A DNA stretch of 64,000 nucleotides from Peredibacter starrii (GTDB lineage Bacteria; Bdellovibrionota; Bacteriovoracia; Bacteriovoracales; Bacteriovoracaceae), in NCBI RefSeq assembly GCF_034259205.1, contig NZ_CP139487.1, forward strand, positions 2,356,001 through 2,420,000, given 5' to 3'. Each line of letters opens with the position of its first letter. Within the stretch, counting starts at the first letter, position 1. The translations under genes and the position numbers were made by a program. Below the pieces are notes generated by a model. That model made no database searches and had not been told where the DNA came from. It worked only from the letters and a program-made list of their open reading frames with translations. Below are positions 1 to 9,163 of the stretch, in pieces.

Positions 1-1
1 A

Positions 2-289
2 GAAGAAGATGCGCACGAAAGGGCCGGAGTGATGTTTCATGAGATCTCTCACTTCTGTGGGACGATCGATCATCAGTACTATTGGAAGTTAAATGATGCT
101 CCTAATGAAAAGAAGCTGGTTAAAAATTCTACTCGTCTGACCCGTCCAAATGGTGAGCCCATTTATCCGGATCACTTAAAACCACCGGCCTATTATCATG
201 AGGACATTGCTTGCACTAATGCAGATTCATATCGCTATTGGGCCGATAATGGTTTCTGTCTGCCTGGTTACGACTGTGCGAAACGATAA
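2..289 (+). CDS. Aspzincin (M35-like) metallopeptidase, C-terminal part only
   Basis: The reading frame is open from the first bases of the window, so the true start lies upstream. The visible part holds the zinc site HEISH followed at once by CGTIDH, which fits the aspzincin pattern (HExxH plus GTxD, where the Asp is the third zinc ligand). The C-terminal segment NADSYRYW resembles the NADSYE block near the C-terminus of Lys-specific metallo-endopeptidases. It ends in a Cys-containing tail (GFCLPGYDC) that is almost the same in the next gene, so the two are tandem paralogs. Probably secreted, by analogy with that neighbour. Substrate unknown. Confidence 0.72.
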   Translation, partial: EEDAHERAGVMFHEISHFCGTIDHQYYWKLNDAPNEKKLVKNSTRLTRPNGEPIYPDHLKPPAYYHEDIACTNADSYRYWADNGFCLPGYDCAKR

Positions 290-350
290 ATTAAAGCATA
301 AAAAGCAGTATTGCCGCTCTGGTTTTAAGTTCCCCAACTAGCACTCCGAA

Positions 351-1100
351 ATGATCTTTATGAAAGGTTTAACACTAATATTAAGTTTCATTCTGTTTGC
401 ACCGGCCTTTGCTGAGGAGCTTTTCCAATATCGGCCGGGCGATGATGTTAATCATATGGTGGAGCTCTTAGGTGGGCCGATTGAACCAACGGTCTATTGT
501 ATTGATGACTTTAAACGTTTTAAAGTTTCCAACTGTGGCAATCAAGAGAAAGATGCGGTTAATCTCTTTAATACCGCCCATTCAATGCTGCTTAAACTGG
601 AATTTGAGCTTTATGATTACTCCGTTCGTCCCGAGGTAAAAAATGATAAAAAAAGGGCGAGTGATCTGGAGAATATCTCTCAAAAAGTTTCATGCATTAA
701 AGACAAAATGAAGAACATTCAGATTACTTGCCAGGACGGCGGCAAGGTCTGTGCTAAGAACGCCACCGCTTATGTCACTCTTTTTAATCCCTTCCAAAAA
801 AAGAATAATTTAAATCTTTGCCCAGTTTATTGGCTGGGTCCGCAAGATTATAAATCAGCAGTGATCATTCACGAAATCAGTCACCTTTGTGGGACGAGGG
901 ACCATGAATATATCAGTGATCCTGGTTATGTTGTTGGGGTGCCTAAGAACATGAAAGAAGTGAATAAGAAATTTCGTCTTTGGAAGAAAAGTCCAAAGAC
1001 CAAGACTGTGAATATCGCGGCCGTTAATGCCGATTCTTATGAGTTCTGGGTCTTGTACGGGTTTTGTCTGCCTGGGTTTGATTGCGATAAGAAATATTAG
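351..1100 (+). CDS. Secreted aspzincin (M35-like) metallopeptidase
   Basis: A 249-residue protein with a signal peptide (hydrophobic core ILSFILFAPAFA, cleavage near AFA-EE). The zinc motif HEISH is at residues 174-178 and GTRD at 181-184, so D184 is the likely third ligand. NADSYEFW and a Cys-bearing tail follow. These features match the aspzincin/M35 Lys-specific endopeptidase group. The mature domain contains several Cys that may pair in the periplasm or outside the cell. An in-frame ATG at 360 (MKGLTL) is an equally plausible start; neither ATG has a clear ribosome binding site. It is a tandem paralog of the preceding partial gene and overlaps the opposing gene by 4 bases at the stop codons. 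Inferred role: secreted proteolysis, perhaps of prey protein. Confidence 0.75.
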   Translation: MIFMKGLTLILSFILFAPAFAEELFQYRPGDDVNHMVELLGGPIEPTVYCIDDFKRFKVSNCGNQEKDAVNLFNTAHSMLLKLEFELYDYSVRPEVKNDKKRASDLENISQKVSCIKDKMKNIQITCQDGGKVCAKNATAYVTLFNPFQKKNNLNLCPVYWLGPQDYKSAVIIHEISHLCGTRDHEYISDPGYVVGVPKNMKEVNKKFRLWKKSPKTKTVNIAAVNADSYEFWVLYGFCLPGFDCDKKY

Positions 1101-2233
1101 ATCTTTCTCACGTCCTGATACTGCTTAATCTTAAAATCATCAATGATCGCTGGCGCCAGTTCCGAATCCATGAACTGCTGACAATGAACAGTTGGGTTTC
1201 CTGACGGGAAACTGCCTTTACCACCGTAATAGAGCACACACTGATCCGTGTAGTAGCTCAGGTACTCAGGGAAATAAGTCTTAAAGTGATTCAAGATTGC
1301 GCGCTTTTTGCGTTCATCCAAAGAGGCCAGAATATCATCCGGTAGAGGATCAAGTTCGCGCATTTTCTTCATTACCGCATCTCGACGGGTGCTTTTTCCG
1401 GCAAGCTCTCTTAAACGATTCCATGAATAGTTAAAAAGCTCACCCTGAGAAGGATTGTCTAACAGGTAAACCGTGTAGAAGAAATCCTGCACGAAGGTAT
1501 CGGCCTTGCTTTGTGACTTTAGAATTTGAAACGCCAGCTCTCGATCAAGCATTTTTGGCGGCGAAAAGAGACGCTTACGGGCCTCGAGAATCAAAGACGG
1601 CATACAATCCGGGTGGATCGTCAGGTCGATCTTTCTCATCAGATCACCCTCAGGGCCGAGCTTAATATAGTCGATTTCGATTTTTCCCCATAGGGCGGTC
1701 ATTACGAACTCTTTTTTACAGTAGAATTCGGAAAGATTACTTTTCAGGGCCACTTCCAGGAAAGACCAACTGGAAAGAGGGGACTCTTTGTAGTTTACGG
1801 TCAGCTCGGAAAGCTTAAAGGCCACTTCCGGATCAGTTTTGTCTTTTTCCCAAAAGGCCTTAAGGTCATTCCAACAAGGATTGTCCCCTTTCAGGCAAGA
1901 TCTTAAAAAACGCTGCCCGATCTCCTGGCGGCGCCCCTTAAAGACGTCGTCGATTCTTAGGCTTGGCCAGTCATAAAGAGACTCGATCTTCTGGAAATCC
2001 TTACGGTTTATTTCGGATTTGGTAAGAATGCTGCGGCTGTACTGGTCTCCCATCTTGGAAACCATGGTCTTCCAGGCCTCCTGGCGCTCCGATGGTCGGA
2101 TATCCAGGGCGTGTTGGAAAAACTCAACGTGAGAACCCTCATTAGACAGAACTTCCAGGTCCGCCAAAGTATAGGTATCCGCCCCCACAAAAGTGGACCA
2201 GAAGTACGCCATGAATAATAAAAGTTGAGGCAT
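1097..2233 (-). CDS. Secreted protein of unknown function
   Basis: A 378-residue protein with an N-terminal hydrophobic stretch (LLLFMAYFWSTFVGA) that looks like a signal peptide. The rest is mainly helical and rich in Trp, Leu and charged residues, with scattered Cys pairs (CLKGDNPC, CVLYYGGKG...C). I recognise no domain. There is no ribosome binding site before the ATG; instead a strong promoter ends six bases upstream, so the mRNA is probably leaderless. Its stop codon overlaps the stop of the aspzincin gene on the other strand. Confidence 0.6.
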   Translation of the reverse strand: MPQLLLFMAYFWSTFVGADTYTLADLEVLSNEGSHVEFFQHALDIRPSERQEAWKTMVSKMGDQYSRSILTKSEINRKDFQKIESLYDWPSLRIDDVFKGRRQEIGQRFLRSCLKGDNPCWNDLKAFWEKDKTDPEVAFKLSELTVNYKESPLSSWSFLEVALKSNLSEFYCKKEFVMTALWGKIEIDYIKLGPEGDLMRKIDLTIHPDCMPSLILEARKRLFSPPKMLDRELAFQILKSQSKADTFVQDFFYTVYLLDNPSQGELFNYSWNRLRELAGKSTRRDAVMKKMRELDPLPDDILASLDERKKRAILNHFKTYFPEYLSYYTDQCVLYYGGKGSFPSGNPTVHCQQFMDSELAPAIIDDFKIKQYQDVRKI

Positions 2234-2239
2234 ACAATT

Positions 2240-2269
2240 ATTTTAGGCCGTCTCTCGTAAAGGCGTCAA
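2240..2269 (-). promoter_or_regulatory. Sigma-70-type promoter for a leaderless mRNA
   Basis: On the minus strand TTGACG (2269-2264) and TAAAAT (2245-2240) are separated by 18 bases. The -10 box ends six bases before the ATG at 2233, so transcription should start at or next to the start codon. No Shine-Dalgarno sequence is present. Confidence 0.6.
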
Positions 2270-2310
2270 TTTCTGGTTATAACTGGAGCATTCATTTTTT
2301 TGGAGGCCCT

Positions 2311-5300
2311 GTGAATCTTAAAGGTGTTCCTGTTGTTAAAAAACGGGTTGTTGGTCAATGGCAAATCGCTTTCTACGAAGAGTTTGATTCAGTTCTTTTC
2401 CCAGGTGGAAATCTTCACCACGAGGTGGAAGTTCTTATTAGTTTTGTGACAAAAAAAGGTTTTGGTTCAGGCTTCCGCCGTGAAGTGGTGATCAATGCTT
2501 TCCCATTTCTTTGCGCGGTAAGACCGGAAGAAAAATCGATCTATATCGGAACCAGACGTTTGTCTCGTGAACTTGCCCTTTTAAAGCTTCATGAAGTGAA
2601 CCCGGTTCTGATTGATCAGGACATTGAAAAACTTTTCTTCGCTCTGAAAGAGCATATTGAGAAAATCAGCACGATTTCTCCAACAAACTTCCCTTCAGAG
2701 ATTGAATGGGTTTCAGTTGAAAATAATCTTCCTCAGTACTGGAACAAAGAACAGTGGCAAGATGTGGATGATGAAGCGAAAGTCATCCTAAAGCAACTGG
2801 TGAAGAAAGTGGGCGACTACCGCTCAAGTTCTTTTGAGAAAGTTTCTGACTACGGTCTGACCCTGACTGCCCAGTATGACCTTATCCGCGTTCACCTTCT
2901 GAAGTTCCTTGCGGTTCTTCCTTCTCTTGATCACGACAAGCACGGAACTGAAGTGAAGCGTAACCTCCTTGAGAGTTTACGTCGCTTAGGTGAAGACTCA
3001 CGCGCGATCTCGATGGAGAAAAAGCGCGGAACTCGTCAGCTTCCGCTTTACTTAACACTTCTCTTCGGTGCCGCTTTCCATATCGCTCAAATGCTTCCGG
3101 CCAATATCCTGGCCGCAGTTGTTCGTTATATGGTTCGTATGATGGCAAAACGCTTTATTGCAGGGGAGAGTATCAATACTTCTCACGCCACTCTTCGTGA
3201 CCTTCGCGAAACCAATCGTGAAGCGACTCTCGACCAACTGGGAGAGTTAGTTGTTTCGGCGAAAGAAGCGGATGAATACTTTGAAAAAGTTCTTCAACTG
3301 ATCCACGGTCTAAAACAGCACGTGCCAAAAGGTGAGAAGAACAAAGCGGGCATTTTAAAGGCCCATGTATCAATTAAAGTTTCTGCTCTTTCACACGATT
3401 TCCGTCCGCAAGCTTTCGAGGCGACTTATGCTAAAGTTGCTCCAAGATTGCGTCGTATATTACAAGAGGCAGAACGTGAGGAAGTTTTCATCCAAGTAGA
3501 TGCTGAACACTATCACTACCGTGATCTGGTTCTTGCCATTTACGAGAAGGTCCTGCTTGAAACTCCGGAACTAAAAAACTACGACCAAACTGGTATCGTG
3601 GTTCAGGCCTATCTTCGTGACGGTTCAAAACACCTTAACGATGTGATTGAGCTTGCGAAAAAACGCAAACTTCCAATGCGTATTCGCCTTGTAAAAGGTG
3701 CTTACTGGGACGCTGAAACGATTGAAGGTGAAGCTCACCAATTTACTCCGCCTCAATTCTTAAACAAAGAAGAGTCGGATCTTCACTTCCGTCAGCTGTG
3801 CTACATTGCTCTTAAAAATCACGAGCACATTCACCTGGCCCTGGCCTCTCACAACCTTCAAGACCACGCGTTCGTTGAAAGTTTGAGAAACCTTCGCTTC
3901 CCGCAAGCTCCGGTGATCGAGCACCAATGTCTTCACATGACATATGAAGCTCTTTCTCATGGTCTGGCGAAAATGGGGTGGCCTACTCGTAACTATATGC
4001 CGATCGGGAACCTTCTGGTTGGTATGGCGTATCTGGTTCGTCGTATTATGGAAAACTCTTCTCAAGTGGGAGTTCTTTCAATCATGCGTTCTCACCAGAA
4101 GGCGAGTGGTCTTATTTCTCCAGTGGAAGTTCACAACACTAAGAAAAAAGCCCATACACTTCAGTTTGATAGCTTTATCACTCAACTTAAGAGTGATTTC
4201 GCTCCGGCCAGACCTCTTCGTCTGTTCATCAAAGATGAGCGTGAGGCCCTTGAAAAGAGCATCAATGAATTAACGGCAAAAATTGCGGCCAATCAGGACG
4301 CCTGGAAGAATTCATCTGAAACAAAAGTAATTTCAAGTTCTCGTCCGGATCTCGTGATTGGAACTTATAAAGCGAACACAAATTCTGAAGCGATTAAGAC
4401 CGTGGAAGAAGCTGAGGCCGCTCTTATGAACAACTGGTGGAGTAAGCAGTCACTTGCTCTTTACCGCGTATCTGTCCTTCTTAAGGCAGCAGATATCATG
4501 CTTTTAAAGCGAAATTCTCTTTCTGCTCTTATGATGTATGAGGCCGGAAAGACCATGACGGAAGCACTGGCCGACGTTGATGAGGCGATTGACTTCATTA
4601 ACTTCTATGCTCGTCAGGAAATCTCGCTTCAATTAAGTCATCAAAAACTTACTAACCGTGGTGTGATCACGGTGATCGCTCCATGGAACTTCCCGCTTGC
4701 GATCCCTTGTGGGATGACGGTAGCTCCTCTTGTGGCCGGTAACGCTGTTATCTTAAAGCCTGCTGAGCAGACTCCGCTTATCGCCATCGAACTTTATAAC
4801 ATCCTTATCGAGGCCGGAGTTCCGAAAGAAATTCTTTACTTGATCCAAGGTGACGGTGAAGTTGTGGGAGCTCCTCTTGTGACTCATCCAAAGACTGCCG
4901 GAATTGTTTTCACCGGTTCTAAGGGCGTGGGCCAATGGATCTACCGTCACGCGGGCCAGGAAACAATTCAGCACTACTATCACCAGATTCCTATGCAGAA
5001 GAAAGTGATCACAGAGATGGGTGGTAAAAACGCCATTATCGTAACGAATAACTGTGAGCTTGATGAAACAATCTCTGGCATTCTTTACGCGGCCTTCGGT
5101 CACTCAGGTCAGAAATGCTCGGCCGCTTCTCGTGTGATTGTTCACAAAGAAGTAAAAGACGCTCTGGTTGCTCGTCTCATGCAGGCGATCCGCGATCTTA
5201 AAGTTGGTGAGGCCCTGGATCCATCAACATCGGTAAACCCACTTATCACTCGCGAAGATCAAGAGCGCGTGAAGAAAGCAATTGAAGAAGCCAAAGATGA

Positions 5301-6465
5301 AGCGATTCGTTCTCAAGGTAAAATCCTGATCGATCGCTCGTTTGAAAAACTTCCTGGCTTCTGTGTAGGTCCGGCGTTGTTTGAACTTCCAGCGTTCCAG
5401 GCCCGCAAGAAAGATTCTTGGGCACAAAAAGAGATCTTTGGTCCAGTGATTCACATCACTGAATACGAATCAATGATTGAGGCGGTAGAACTCTTTAACG
5501 GCACTGAATACGCTCTGACTGGTGGTATTTACTCTCAGTCTCAGGACGATATTGATTTCCTGATCCGCTTCCTACGTGCCGGTAACCTTTATGTGAACCG
5601 TCCGAACACTGGTGCTCGTGTAGCCATTGAGCCATTCGGTGGTTTCAAACTTTCTGGTACAGGGCCTAAGGCCGGTGGCACTGATTATGTGAAGGAATTC
5701 CACTTCATTCTATCTGCTCAAGATACTCAACCTCATGAGGGGAAATGGGCACCAGACAGCGGTTATGCGCTTATGACTCCACGTCCATCTCTTATCTCAA
5801 CTGCTGGCCGCGTTTCTCGTTTTGAGCATTTCGCAAATAGTTTCGTTGATCAGTATGAACTATTCATGGGCACAGTGAATGAAAAAGAAAAGGCCCAGCT
5901 TCTGGGGTTCATCACATGGGTCAAAGGAAATCTAGGCGAGTACCTAAATGGTCACCACTTAAATTTCGTGATCCCTGGACAGCTTTCTTATAACGATAAA
6001 TCGATCATTAAAGATTCCGGTTTGTTCGTGACGGTTTCTGCTCGTCCAAGCCTTAAGTCGATTCACTATCTCTTTGGTGCACTTGCCCTTGGTTGTGGTG
6101 TATCTATCGCATGTCTAACTGAAGAATCTTATAAGACATGGAAGGGCATTCTGGATCTGGCCTGGAAAGCTGGTTTCTCGAAGACCAATATCGACATCAC
6201 TTTCATGTCGCAAACAACTCTTGCTGATCTGTTAAAAGAACCACACTACAGCTTCATCTATGCTGGCCATTATGTTCAGTACCGCGATCTTTTGTATAAA
6301 GGTGTCCTTGAAGGCAAGTCTTTAAGTGAAACAATGCGCTTAATTCTCTCTGAAGTTGACGGGGTTTCCCTTGAACCTTCACAGGTTTTAGATCAGTTTG
6401 TATGGACCCGTTCTCTGGCGATTAATACCATGAGACATGGAGCACCACTGGAGTTGAATGCATGA
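2311..6465 (+). CDS. putA: Bifunctional proline dehydrogenase / P5C dehydrogenase (PutA)
   Basis: Oxidises proline to P5C with FAD and then glutamate semialdehyde to glutamate with NAD. The 1,384 residues carry about 330 of N-terminal arm region, a PRODH barrel (RLVKGAYWD near 459; RRIMENSSQVG near 573-583), and an aldehyde dehydrogenase domain with Glu902 in TEMGGK and catalytic Cys936 in SGQKCS. A C-terminal extension of over 200 residues resembles the lid-type domain of long PutAs. No N-terminal ribbon-helix-helix repressor domain is seen, so it is not an autoregulating PutA of the E. coli kind. The start is GTG, supported by GGAGG eight bases upstream. It overlaps proC by 4 bases (ATGA). 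Confidence 0.96.
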   Translation: MNLKGVPVVKKRVVGQWQIAFYEEFDSVLFPGGNLHHEVEVLISFVTKKGFGSGFRREVVINAFPFLCAVRPEEKSIYIGTRRLSRELALLKLHEVNPVLIDQDIEKLFFALKEHIEKISTISPTNFPSEIEWVSVENNLPQYWNKEQWQDVDDEAKVILKQLVKKVGDYRSSSFEKVSDYGLTLTAQYDLIRVHLLKFLAVLPSLDHDKHGTEVKRNLLESLRRLGEDSRAISMEKKRGTRQLPLYLTLLFGAAFHIAQMLPANILAAVVRYMVRMMAKRFIAGESINTSHATLRDLRETNREATLDQLGELVVSAKEADEYFEKVLQLIHGLKQHVPKGEKNKAGILKAHVSIKVSALSHDFRPQAFEATYAKVAPRLRRILQEAEREEVFIQVDAEHYHYRDLVLAIYEKVLLETPELKNYDQTGIVVQAYLRDGSKHLNDVIELAKKRKLPMRIRLVKGAYWDAETIEGEAHQFTPPQFLNKEESDLHFRQLCYIALKNHEHIHLALASHNLQDHAFVESLRNLRFPQAPVIEHQCLHMTYEALSHGLAKMGWPTRNYMPIGNLLVGMAYLVRRIMENSSQVGVLSIMRSHQKASGLISPVEVHNTKKKAHTLQFDSFITQLKSDFAPARPLRLFIKDEREALEKSINELTAKIAANQDAWKNSSETKVISSSRPDLVIGTYKANTNSEAIKTVEEAEAALMNNWWSKQSLALYRVSVLLKAADIMLLKRNSLSALMMYEAGKTMTEALADVDEAIDFINFYARQEISLQLSHQKLTNRGVITVIAPWNFPLAIPCGMTVAPLVAGNAVILKPAEQTPLIAIELYNILIEAGVPKEILYLIQGDGEVVGAPLVTHPKTAGIVFTGSKGVGQWIYRHAGQETIQHYYHQIPMQKKVITEMGGKNAIIVTNNCELDETISGILYAAFGHSGQKCSAASRVIVHKEVKDALVARLMQAIRDLKVGEALDPSTSVNPLITREDQERVKKAIEEAKDEAIRSQGKILIDRSFEKLPGFCVGPALFELPAFQARKKDSWAQKEIFGPVIHITEYESMIEAVELFNGTEYALTGGIYSQSQDDIDFLIRFLRAGNLYVNRPNTGARVAIEPFGGFKLSGTGPKAGGTDYVKEFHFILSAQDTQPHEGKWAPDSGYALMTPRPSLISTAGRVSRFEHFANSFVDQYELFMGTVNEKEKAQLLGFITWVKGNLGEYLNGHHLNFVIPGQLSYNDKSIIKDSGLFVTVSARPSLKSIHYLFGALALGCGVSIACLTEESYKTWKGILDLAWKAGFSKTNIDITFMSQTTLADLLKEPHYSFIYAGHYVQYRDLLYKGVLEGKSLSETMRLILSEVDGVSLEPSQVLDQFVWTRSLAINTMRHGAPLELNA

Positions 6466-7250
6466 GAGTACTAGTTCTTGGCGCTGGAAAAATGGTTGAG
6501 GCCATCCTTACTGGATTTAAGGCCTCTGAAGATCTCTCGAATTGGATGATCTTTTCGCCATCTGGTATTTCGGCCAAGAATTTAGGAGCGAAGATCGGAG
6601 CACGTGTCGTGGCCGATCTTCAAAATGTAGAAACTCCGGATTGGATTCTGGTGGGGTGTAAACCGCAACAGCTTCCTGATCTGAAGAACCTTCTCGGTGA
6701 TAAATTTAAAGATTCATTATTCGTAAGTATCCTTGCCGCTGTGACTGAAGAAGAGCAGCGGCGAGTGCTTAACGCTAAATACCTGATTCGCGTGATGCCT
6801 AATCTTCCGGTTGAGCACAAAGAAGGTGTAAGTCTTCTGGCCTCGGAATCGGCCAAAGCGCGCTTAGGTTCATTTGAGGCCCTCTTCACAAAGCTTGGTA
6901 CGGCCCTGATTGTGAGTGAAACAGAGTTAGATGAACTGACTCTTCTCACTGGCTCTGGCCCGGCCTTCTTTTATGAATTTGCTAAAAACCTTTCCCATTC
7001 TTTTGAATCCATGTCTGAAGAGCAGCGTGAAAAGCTCATTCGTCAGGTGCTTTTAGGTGCGGCCAAATCGGGGAAAATGTCTAAGAAATCCCTCTCAGAA
7101 ATGACGGATGCCGTGACTTCAAAGGCCGGCGTGACCATCGCGGTGCTTGAGAACTGGCGCTCAAATGGATTTGCGGAATTCGTGAAGAAAGGAATCGAGG
7201 CCGGAAAAAAACGTACTGAAGAGATTAAGGCGCTTCTTCGTCAAAGCTAA
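6462..7250 (+). CDS. proC: Pyrroline-5-carboxylate reductase
   Basis: Reduces P5C to proline with NAD(P)H. A Rossmann N-terminus (VLGAGKMVEAIL) and the ProC block LTGSGPAFFYEF followed by TSKAGVTIAVLE are visible; 262 residues is normal length. Translationally coupled to putA by an ATGA overlap, so the enzyme that makes proline sits in the same transcript as the one that destroys it. The last 26 bases overlap the opposing lipoprotein gene. Confidence 0.93.
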   Translation: MRVLVLGAGKMVEAILTGFKASEDLSNWMIFSPSGISAKNLGAKIGARVVADLQNVETPDWILVGCKPQQLPDLKNLLGDKFKDSLFVSILAAVTEEEQRRVLNAKYLIRVMPNLPVEHKEGVSLLASESAKARLGSFEALFTKLGTALIVSETELDELTLLTGSGPAFFYEFAKNLSHSFESMSEEQREKLIRQVLLGAAKSGKMSKKSLSEMTDAVTSKAGVTIAVLENWRSNGFAEFVKKGIEAGKKRTEEIKALLRQS

Positions 7251-7749
7251 AATCCGCTTTCTCCTGATCCAATGTCTTATACAGATCACTGTCACAGAAT
7301 GTGCTTTGAACAAAGCTCATGCAGCGGTTTAATTCTTTATCCGTTTTCTTGGTGTTTAAGATCTTTCTTTGATTCTTAGACAGGGACACCTGATGCTCTC
7401 TTAAAAGCTCGTCTACATAGCCACAGGTGCAGTTCTGATCACAGGTCTTAACCAGTTGGTCCACTTCTTTTGGATCGTCTAAAAGGGCCTCCATATCGTC
7501 CTGAACCACTTCCATACGAGGTCTTATGGTGCGGAGGAGGAGGGAAGCTTCATCATGATCAGGCACGCAACTTAATGGCGCCATCTCTTCATCAAAAATT
7601 TTTGTCAGTAATTGGGTGCCGAGGATCAGTTCTCCACGAGAGAATTCTTTTGGGGCCACAGGCCTAGCTGGAGGAGTTTTTACTTCTTCCTTCTTAGCAG
7701 TGGAACAACCAACGAGAATAAACAAAACGAGCACTAAAATTTTGGACAT
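7225..7749 (-). CDS. Small lipoprotein of unknown function
   Basis: 174 residues with a lipoprotein signal and lipobox LVGC (Cys15), followed by a Pro/Lys-rich linker and a helical, acidic domain with a Cys cluster (CDQNCTCG) and further Cys near the C-terminus. No known family recognised. Its start overlaps the end of the deacetylase gene by 16 bases, so the two are probably translated from one mRNA. Confidence 0.65.
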   Translation of the reverse strand: MSKILVLVLFILVGCSTAKKEEVKTPPARPVAPKEFSRGELILGTQLLTKIFDEEMAPLSCVPDHDEASLLLRTIRPRMEVVQDDMEALLDDPKEVDQLVKTCDQNCTCGYVDELLREHQVSLSKNQRKILNTKKTDKELNRCMSFVQSTFCDSDLYKTLDQEKADFSFDEEAP

Positions 7750-9014
7750 ACGGTCTCAACACCTTCATTCATTTGAGTCACAATTTCACCCACTGTACAA
7801 ACTCTTCTGCCGTCCCCTGACACATGATTCATAAGTTCAAGTGAGGCCTGTACCGTGCGAAGGTTAGTGTCATGAAAAAGAAGAATACCCGAGTCTCGGG
7901 GAGTCTTTTTCATCATGGCCTTTGCCCTCTTTACTATCATATCTGGAGTTTGGGCCAGCCAGTCAAGGGTATCGATGTTGTAAACCACGTGAATTAAGTT
8001 TGAATCAGCGATTTGTTGCCTAACGTTGGGTGTGGTGATCCCAATGCCGTAAGGCAAACGGAAATACTTAATATCAATGTTAAGATTCTTTTCCATGTTT
8101 GCGGTGGCGGCCTTGATTTCTTTCTCAAGAGTCAAACCACCAACTGTCGTAAGAAGCTTGTGTGAGTAAGAATGAGAGGCGATCTCCATGCCGGCATCGC
8201 GGATGAGCTTGGCCGTCTTGGGGTCTTTCTCGACCTTCTGGCCCAATTGGAAGAAGGTCGCTTTAAGATTCTTTTCTTTAAGTTTATTCACAACCAGGGG
8301 AGACACTTTTGAATCCGGACCATCATCAAAAGTAATGGCCCACACTTTTGAAGGAAATTCCTGGCCCGTGATATTGCCGGTCTTACCTTCATGAGGAGCA
8401 AAGTGAATACCACTTGAGCGAATTTTTAGCTTCATCAAATGCGAAAGATGTTCAATGTTCTGCTCGTAGATTTGGAATTCTTTGCGGCGGTCCTGTTCTT
8501 CATATTCTTTTTTGATCTCAGCTTTTGAAGGAACAGTGACTTCTCTTAGAGTGAGATTAATTGTGGAAGCAAGATGTTCCATTGAAAGAGTGGCCATCAC
8601 AGACAGCATTGAAAACTCTCTGATACGCTCTTCCAAAATATTAATCTTCGGATCTTTGTTTTTATGCAGATACTGCCAGAGATCTTTTAGTTCATCGTGG
8701 ATCTCATCCATCTGAGTACGTGAAGCAACCAGACGAAGGTATGGGCCCTGAAGATAGAGCTCTTCCAGTGTCGTTCCCGGAATCGCATCATCAAATTGAA
8801 TGAGATTATCCTGGGCAATAACGTAATAACTGTGGATTGAAAGAAGCTTTTCATCGATTTCGGCCGAGAAAGACTGAGTCTCCTCCTGAAGAAGTTGCTG
8901 CATACTAAGGGAAGCGATCTCTCTTTTTTGTACAGTTGTCTTCGAGTTCCATAGCTTGAACCCACCACAACCTGTAATCACCATCATCGATAAAAGAAAA
9001 GGCCACTTCAGCAT
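7734..9014 (-). CDS. NodB-domain polysaccharide deacetylase lipoprotein
   Basis: A carbohydrate esterase family 4 protein anchored as a lipoprotein (lipobox ITGC, Cys16). The catalytic domain occupies about residues 220-420. The first motif is TFDDGP with Asp230/Asp231 and the metal-binding motif is HSYSH with His281 and His285; later motifs (RLPYGIG; LLFHDT) are also present. The N-terminal ~200 residues are helical and unassigned. CE4 enzymes remove N-acetyl groups from peptidoglycan or chitin-like polymers. In Bdellovibrio, related enzymes deacetylate prey peptidoglycan, which makes a role on prey wall plausible but unproven. CGGAG precedes the ATG. Confidence 0.88.
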   Translation of the reverse strand: MLKWPFLLSMMVITGCGGFKLWNSKTTVQKREIASLSMQQLLQEETQSFSAEIDEKLLSIHSYYVIAQDNLIQFDDAIPGTTLEELYLQGPYLRLVASRTQMDEIHDELKDLWQYLHKNKDPKINILEERIREFSMLSVMATLSMEHLASTINLTLREVTVPSKAEIKKEYEEQDRRKEFQIYEQNIEHLSHLMKLKIRSSGIHFAPHEGKTGNITGQEFPSKVWAITFDDGPDSKVSPLVVNKLKEKNLKATFFQLGQKVEKDPKTAKLIRDAGMEIASHSYSHKLLTTVGGLTLEKEIKAATANMEKNLNIDIKYFRLPYGIGITTPNVRQQIADSNLIHVVYNIDTLDWLAQTPDMIVKRAKAMMKKTPRDSGILLFHDTNLRTVQASLELMNHVSGDGRRVCTVGEIVTQMNEGVETVCPKF

Positions 9015-9025
9015 TACTTTCTCCG

Positions 9026-9057
9026 TAGAAACCCTGATGCCACCTTTTCGGTTTCTA
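9026..9057. promoter_or_regulatory. Inverted repeat upstream of the deacetylase gene
   Basis: TAGAAACC (9026-9033) and GGTTTCTA (9050-9057) form an 8-bp perfect inverted repeat with a 16-base loop, ending 12 bases before the deacetylase start and next to its CGGAG ribosome binding site. It could be an operator or an mRNA hairpin. Confidence 0.35.
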
Positions 9058-9163
9058 TGGGTAAAACTTGAGTTTAGTTGTCGTTTTTAGGCAGATTTTG
9101 CTTCTCAATGATATCTATTTGAACATTGCTGGGCCTTGGAGGATACTAAGGTCAGGAGGATCT

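Noticed and set aside
4753-5103. Antisense open frames within putA and other long genes
   Set aside because: They are shadows produced by the codon usage of the real gene, with no ribosome binding sites or family matches.
9068-9163. Longer N-terminus for the winged-helix-like gene, starting at 9068
   Set aside because: The ATG at 9164 has a strong AGGAGG just upstream; the upstream codons have no such site and an atypical sequence.
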